Below, in pieces: positions 58,640 to 64,000 of a DNA stretch of 64,000 nucleotides; positions within the stretch are counted from its first letter, which is position 1; each line of letters begins with the position of its first letter. The notes beneath the pieces are model-generated. The model was not told the DNA's origin. It saw nothing but the letters and a program-made list of their open reading frames with translations, and ran no database searches. A program made the position numbers and the translations under genes. Source of the DNA: Hemileia vastatrix. Taxonomy: Eukaryota > Basidiomycota > Pucciniomycetes > Pucciniales > Zaghouaniaceae. The stretch lies in assembly GCA_030280995.1 (NCBI GenBank), contig JASXTE010000014.1:23779150-23843149 (forward strand), read 5' to 3'.

Positions 58640-59164
58640 GATGTCTGCAAATCCAGAAAGAAGACTTTTTTCAGACCTGGTCCATTATCATCTTCAACAG
58701 CTTCACCTCCACCTCAACCTGATCCATCTTCCACCAGTACCAAAAATCCAGGTCATCCATCCTGATACCCAGATTAGTCAACAAACTACACCCTTCAAAA
58801 AAGGGTGCAAACACCACTACAGCAACCAATTCCACCATACTTGCTCCATCTGATGGTAAGAAAAACTTATATTCCTTCCTTCTACTTTTAAACTGATGAC
58901 TTCTCATTTTCTCTGTCTTCTGACAGTGATGATGACAATGTAGGATCCATTGAACCACCAACACCTAACCACTTGCCCATTATTAAGGCCAAGTTCCAAC
59001 AACACTCCTCTGAACAAAAACACCTTTTACTAAGCTACTTCCAATCCAATCCTTCTAGAAATCCACAGGACCTTGACAAAAGGAAACACCTCATCCACCA
59101 GTTGAAGGCTAATGCTGAAAACTTTGTTTCATATCTTGATTCTCTTTTGACATTTGACTCTTGA
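58640..59164 (+). pseudogene. Small upstream ORF of the 59-kb gypsy family, broken
   Basis: A Pro/Ser-rich first part (58640-58855) has a frame break and a stop. A GT-AG intron at about 58856-58926 (GTAAGAAA...CTGACAG) then joins ...ILAPSDG to SDDDNVGSIEPPTPNHLP. The second part is open to TGA at 59162 and ends in a charged helical stretch. The arrangement, a short intron-containing ORF upstream of gag, recalls ORF1 of elements A, C and D, but no sequence similarity is evident. Confidence 0.4.
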
Positions 59165-59239
59165 TTAAACTTTTTGAGTTAGAAATGAAATTTTTGACCA
59201 CTCTCTAGACTTCCTTAATGTAGCCAATCATAAAAAATT

Positions 59240-59665
59240 CCTCAGTTTACAGTCTTGGGGGACTCATCCTCAGATTTAAGTCTTGGGGGACTAACAGCCC
59301 TTATTTTATAGTCTTGGGGGACATAAAACCCTCAGTTTGTAGTCTTGGGGGACTCAAAACCTAAATCATAAAGACAGAACCAGAGATCAAAACATTAAAG
59401 ACCAAAGAAATAAACTAACATTCTGGGGTAACTGCTCTACAGAGAACCCAGCTCATCAGTTACCCCCAAACTTGCCTTAACTAAATTAATAGACTCCCCC
59501 TTTGGATGCCCTCTGCCAGAATCACAACAACATCACATTATCAGTTTATAGTCCTGAAGGACTCAACCATCAAACCGTTCTCAGTTTATAGTCTTGGGGG
59601 ACTATACCATTTTTCAGTTTAAATTCTTGATGGACTGACCACAGTGTTCAGTTTAATATCTTGAT
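59240..59665 (+). repeat. AGTC...GACT hairpin array
   Basis: Eight units of the form CAGTTTATAGTCTTGGGGGA followed by CT, separated by short varied spacers. Each can pair AGTC with GACT around a TTGGGG loop, and one extends to TATAGTC/GACTATA (59590-59610). Two units have GATGGACT with a weakened left arm. Further units lie at 62439 and 62696. Between units, GGGGTAACT (59425) and AGTTACCCC (59458) form a perfect 9-bp inverted repeat. Confidence 0.6.
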
Positions 59666-59823
59666 GGACTTTCCACACTTTGCATAAAAAGACAAAGCCA
59701 GTTCCATGCACAATGCTCCACAACTAACCTACTGAACTTCCACTTTCTCTTCACTATCTACCCAACACTGACAAACATTTTTCTTTTATCTCTTTTCTCT
59801 TCATTTTTGTCTCATCAAAGATC

Positions 59824-61328
59824 ATGGCTGGATCTCCAAATTTTTACCCATCAGACCTTCCTTGTTTCACTGCTCCCAAAGACTATGCTTGCAAACAGTG
59901 TATCCACATGTGCAGACCATACACTTTCACTCTTCCAACTCCTCAAGCCAAATTCTACAACAGGGCCTGTAATTCTTGCAAATCCAAAAATAAAAAGGGT
60001 GACAAAGACCCCAATTATCCTATACCGCCACCTTCACCTTCACACAAATACATCTCTAGATCTCCTACCAGGTCACCAGAACTTAACCCTGCTTCCTCTG
60101 CTTTATCTTCAGTTCCATCTAGAATATCGAACCATTCCATCCCTAAAACACTATCCAAAAGACCTGCTTTATCATCTCAAGAAACAGCCTTTATCTCAGA
60201 AACTTCAGCTAAAACAGCTTCAAAATCAGCTCTCAGGCGGCCTGTCTGCCTTGCTAAAAAGTGAAAATCAGACTCAAAACCTCCAAATTCAGCCAGAAAA
60301 CAGCCAAAATCCACCAGTAAACACCAACAACTCCACACAACAACCTCTTAGTGCTCCCAGAGCAATGCGCACAACAATTTCTTCATCAGAAAATGCCAAA
60401 AATTCTAAAACCTCTAGAAGACCTACCAGAGGACCTCAAGAAAACACCAGAGCACCAAACACTGCTCCCAGAAAAAAATCTCCTCAAACAAAAAGAATCA
60501 ACTACAACTCTCTGGCAGCCAATAACTCATCTGACAGTTCCATATCTTCCAGATCTTCATCTAGAAGATCCCAATAAGCTTCCAGGCCACCTTCTCCTAG
60601 TACTCCACCACCAGTATTCAACCAACCTGAGCCAAGCAACAATATCAACAACAACAACAACAGCCCCACTGCTCCAACCAGTCCACAGGAACATCTTTCT
60701 TCTAGTTCATATTCTCAACACCATTTAGAGGATGACCATGAAAATCCATACCTCCATCTGGTTGATCCTCCTATAACATCCATTTAAAATTCTTCAACAG
60801 TCCATATTTCAGGTGCTTACAAATTTGATGAGCTCCCAATCTGTAAGTACCAAATTAATAAATCCAATTTCTTCAACAGAGAACTATTACTGATCCAATT
60901 CTTCTGTTTAGTTGGAACCCTGCCTCCTGAAACTGCTATTAGGATTGGCCAACCTCTAGAAACTACCTTGACACTGGATTACGCCAAAATGAAACAGCAC
61001 CTAAGCATGATGTGTTCAAACAAGCTTAACACATTTTTCTCTTCATGGTTTGTTGAATGAATTTGAAAAGAATCTGAGGAAACAGCTCCTTGATGACCAA
61101 TGGAAGATGTCTAGAATAATCAAGAACACCTTCCAACACTCTATACCCATCTCTTCTACTTCTTCCCAAAAATTACCTTCTAATCCAGTTCCAGACCATT
61201 ACAATCCATATACTCTTTCCAGCCACCTACACCACAAAGAACACAGTTCTTCCTTCAATCCTAACAAAAAGAAAAAATGCAAACACAATCCTGACCAACC
61301 ACCGGAGGCTTCTTCTTTCTGTCATTAA
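59824..61328 (+). pseudogene. Gag of a second gypsy family, broken
   Basis: Starts MAGSPNFYPSDLPCFT with a Cys-rich N-terminus (CKQCIHMC, CNSC), then long Pro/Ser/Thr-rich low-complexity sequence. A compact capsid-like segment lies at 60800-61320 (ISGAYKFDELPICKY, ELLLIQFFCLVG, AKMKQHLSMMC) and a basic end (KKKKCKH). Stops and shifts near 60262, 60575, 60786 and 61055 break it. It is called gag from the domain order and low-complexity style. No pol follows on this strand before the (TTTTTA)n block. Confidence 0.45.
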
Positions 61329-61414
61329 ATAAAAAAAAGAAATTAATATTCACTAAATAGAGAGAACAAAAATAACTAGCAGATATATATATATATATAA
61401 ATTTGTTTTTTACT

Positions 61415-61786
61415 TTACTTTTATTTTATTTTATTTTATTTTTATTTTTATTTTTATTTTTATTTTTATTTTTATTTTTATTTTTATTTTTATTTTTATT
61501 TTTATTTTTATTTTTATTTTTATTTTTATTTTTATTTTTATTTTTATTTTTATTTTTATTTTTATTTTTATTTTTATTTTTATTTTTATTTTTATTTTTA
61601 TTTTTATTTTTATTTTTATTTTTATTTTTATTTTTATTTTTATTTTTATTTTTATTTTTATTTTTGTTTTTATTTTTATTTTTATTTTTATTTTTATTTT
61701 TATTTTTATTTTTATTTTTATTTTTATTTTTATTTTTATTTTTATTTTTATTTTTATTTTTATTTTTATTTTTATTTTTATTTTTA
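61415..61786. repeat. (TTTTTA)n microsatellite
   Basis: About 60 copies of the hexamer, nearly pure, with one A-to-G change near 61665. The translated Phe-Leu repeat is incidental. Confidence 0.95.
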
Positions 61787-61916
61787 CTGATTATTACTTA
61801 GACTACTAACATACTAAAAAAAACTTGAAAATAATTAAACAAAATTTCCCAACAAAATATGAGAGCTGAGAAATTAAAATGAAATAAATAATAATAATAT
61901 GAATTAAATAATAATT

Positions 61917-62165
61917 ACAAATTGTATGCCCCAGCCAATTGATGAGCTGATCCCCTGATACCTTACCCATATCCAAGTTAAACTTGATGTGGATACATCT
62001 TTCAATAATATTTTAAATGATTTGAGATAAAAAATAGAAATTAAAGAAAATAATAAAAATGGAATACAGAAAAACAAAATAGCATTTCCCAGCCAATTGA
62101 TGAGCCTTTCCCCACCAATGCTTGCCCACATCCAGGTGACCCTGATGTGGTGACACCATATAAAA
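61917..62165. repeat. Tandem duplication of a ~165-bp segment
   Basis: CAGCCAATTGATGAGC occurs at about 61933 and 62091, each followed by TYCCCN and, further on, CCCAYATCCA and TTGATGTGG or CTGATGTGG. Two imperfect copies. Likely untranslated DNA of the gypsy debris. Confidence 0.55.
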
Positions 62166-62429
62166 TAATTTGTGATTTCTTTCCTTCTTTTTATCCTAAT
62201 AACCCCCATAAAAATTAAAAGAAAAAAAGAGAAAAATAAAAATAATCTAAAACTACTATCTAACACAAGCATAGAAACAAAAATTGAAGAAAGAAAAAGA
62301 AAAAAATCCGGCTCCATAGAAAGTCCAGTCCAAGGAAATTATCATTTGGTGGGCTTCCTCCAATAAGTAAAAATGATGGGAGACCACCAGTGATCAGCCA
62401 CCAATCCAAATAGACCAAAGAAGCCAGTC

Positions 62430-62900
62430 CCAAGCCAGTTTAAAGTCATAGTGGACTAGAAACCTGAATAACAAAAACCAGAAGAAGGATTCAACTAGGA
62501 CAAACAAAATACTTGAAACAGAAATTATGGGGTAACTCTTCTACAAAGCAGCCAGCTCATCAGTTACCCCCACACTTTCCAAAAGAAAATCTAGAAGCCC
62601 CCCCTGGGTACCTTCTAACAAAACACAACATCCAACACAATAAAACAAAACCAATAAGCATGAAGAGTTTGGAACCTAAAGACCAAAAGAATTTCCAGTT
62701 TAAAGTCATAGAGGACTAAAACCTGTGAAGAGAAACCAATACTAGGGTTCAAAAAAATTAAGAGAAGGGGTTGGAAATAGACAATCTGGGGTAACTTTTT
62801 ATAGAGCAGCCAGCCCATAAGTTACCCCCACACTTTCCAAGATCAAATCTAGAAGCCCCACCCATGGGTACCTTATAACAAATAAGTTTCCAACAAAACA
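62430..62900. repeat. Tandem duplication of a ~260-bp segment with hairpins
   Basis: Two copies, each with CAGTTTAAAGTCATAG and GGACT, then GGGGTAACT...AGTTACCCC (62529-62570 and 62788-62828), then AAATCTAGAAGCCCC and GGGTACCTT. The same block occurs once at 59420-59520, on the same strand. Confidence 0.7.
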
Positions 62901-62968
62901 GATGCACAGCATCACTGAAATCCAAAATTAAAGAATGGTCCATAGTTTATCCTCATTGCGGAGTCAAT

Positions 62969-64000
62969 CTTCTTCACTTCTAGTGCCTCTTGCGTAAAAT
63001 CTCTTCACCTGATCAGTAGCCAACCTCTCCTTTAAGACTGCACCATCTAACTCTTCCAAACATAAGAACCTCCAGACACCTGAGATCTGACTCTTTAAGG
63101 CTTATTCCATCTATCAGCAAACGTTTTTCCCCACTGACTCTCCAAACTTCTGTTATAGAACAGAACCAAACAACCAGGTTTCAAGGGATTCCTGAGTCTA
63201 TGAGCCAACTTCTTGTCCCAGTATCTGACTGATTGATTTCTTATCTTCATCATTCTAGAGTATGCCTTCTCTTGAAATTCCACTCTACATTCCAACTGTT
63301 GCATCCTAACATAGAGCAATTCTTCTGTTGAGTACACATTATCCCAATCAATTCCAAGATAAGAGACAGCTTCCAAATCCACAGGTAGAACAGCTTTCTT
63401 CCCAAACATTAATTTGTAAGGAGAATAGCCAGTTGTCCTTTTCACAGTGACACTATCAGAAAATAACACCAAGGGTAAATAATGCCTCTACTTTTCAGCA
63501 CTATCTCCACACATCTTCACCAAAGCATTCTTGATGACTTAATGGCCTCTTTCAACCATGCCTTCACTACGCAATATAGGGGGTGGACTTGCTAGCAAGT
63601 CCTCAACCTGAACTCAGATGGAACTCAGATGGAACTCAGACTGAACTCATACTGAACCCATACTGAACTCTACTTGAACACCCACCTAAAACTGTTCTGC
63701 TGAGTGGTGTTCATCCCTGATTGTATGGTTCCTTTATCAATAGCTCAATGTGTGTTCAACCTGTGGTGAGTTTGGGTCCAAGGTTGCGGACTCGCTAGCA
63801 AGTCCGCCCCCCATATTGTGTGGTGCTTCAGCTTCAGGATAATAAGGTGTAGCCACCCTGACTTTAGAACCAATACTTTCCACAGCCTCTATAAATTTAT
63901 CTCCAAACTCTAGCCCACCATCAACAGTCACCAACTTCATCAACCCATATCTAAACACCAATTCTGTCTTCAAATATCCTGCCACATGTTTGGAAGTCAG
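62969..64000 (-). pseudogene. Gypsy integrase C-terminal part, split by a MITE, runs off the window
   Basis: On the minus strand from 64000: VTVDGGLEFG carries the second catalytic aspartate and GMVERGH the glutamate. Then come GYSPYKLMFGKKAVLP (near 63420) and the C-terminal LEELDGAVLKERLATDQVK near 63010. A MITE (63565-63825) sits between VATPYYPEAEA and KGMVERGH. Stops at about 63541, 63489 and 63094 show decay. The lineage differs from A-D: no chromodomain, different core. Its 5' part lies beyond the window. Confidence 0.75.
63565..63825. mobile_element. CACTA-like MITE, 261 bp, inside integrase
   Basis: Ends CACTACGCAATATAGGGGG and GTGTGGTG, perfect 3-bp duplication CTT (63562-63564 and 63826-63828). 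Subterminal palindromes GACTTGCTAGCAAGTC (left) and GACTCGCTAGCAAGTC (right). It is the reverse complement of the copy at 5213-5473, with the same length. Confidence 0.9.

Noticed and set aside
61403..61801. 132-codon open frame of Phe-Leu repeats as a membrane protein
   Set aside because: It is a direct translation of the (TTTTTA)n microsatellite.

Overview
This window looks like repeat-dominated nuclear DNA of a basidiomycete fungus, most likely a rust (Pucciniales). That placement is an inference from the very AT-rich base composition, the short GT-AG introns, a divergent septin gene, and layer upon layer of Ty3/gypsy chromoviruses, Harbinger and CACTA-like elements. Only two probable host genes were found, both on the minus strand: a five-exon septin-like GTPase (46261-48716) and a small two-exon hypothetical gene (50123-50569). 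Almost everything else that can be recognised is mobile DNA or its debris.

Layout. 1-5.9 kb is gene-free AT-rich DNA with a degenerate minisatellite and two CACTA-like MITEs. 5.9-21.9 kb is a three-level nest: a ~200-bp MITE holds chromovirus A (6004-21797), which holds chromovirus B (13921-20987), inserted in A's polypurine tract with the 5-bp duplication AAGGG. 22.1-38.9 kb is chromovirus D on the minus strand (22107-38897), which holds a plus-strand chromovirus C (25997-33811). C itself carries a CACTA-like MITE and a solo LTR (29444-30621), and has lost its 3' half in a deletion that also removed part of D. 39.2-44.1 kb is a Tc1/mariner-like TIR element containing a nearly intact Harbinger-type transposon (39969-44031), inside which a 302-bp satellite has expanded to six almost identical copies. 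46-51 kb holds the two genes. 54.7-64 kb is a graveyard: a decayed solo LTR, a MITE, a 5'-truncated LINE with an unusually long flanking duplication, a second Harbinger pseudogene, a different gypsy family (gag on plus, integrase on minus), a (TTTTTA)n block, and another CACTA-like MITE that splits the integrase.

How the parts work together. The A/B/C/D elements share one plan: LTR (TG...CA), a long untranslated leader, a short proline/glutamine-rich ORF interrupted by short introns, a coiled-coil gag, a zinc knuckle, protease, reverse transcriptase, RNase H, integrase and a C-terminal chromodomain, then a polypurine tract. All four copies are damaged; B is the least damaged.

The most interesting signal is in the leaders. 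Each carries an array of short units that read as small RNA hairpins: a stem CAG, a TT bulge, GAC, a loop, GTC, CTG. The paired positions change together between units (GAC with GTC, GAT with ATC; CTAG with CTAG, CTGG with CCAG, TTGG with CCAA). This covariation suggests selection on RNA structure in the retrotransposon leader. An unrelated gypsy family at 59 kb has an analogous array of AGTC...GACT hairpins.
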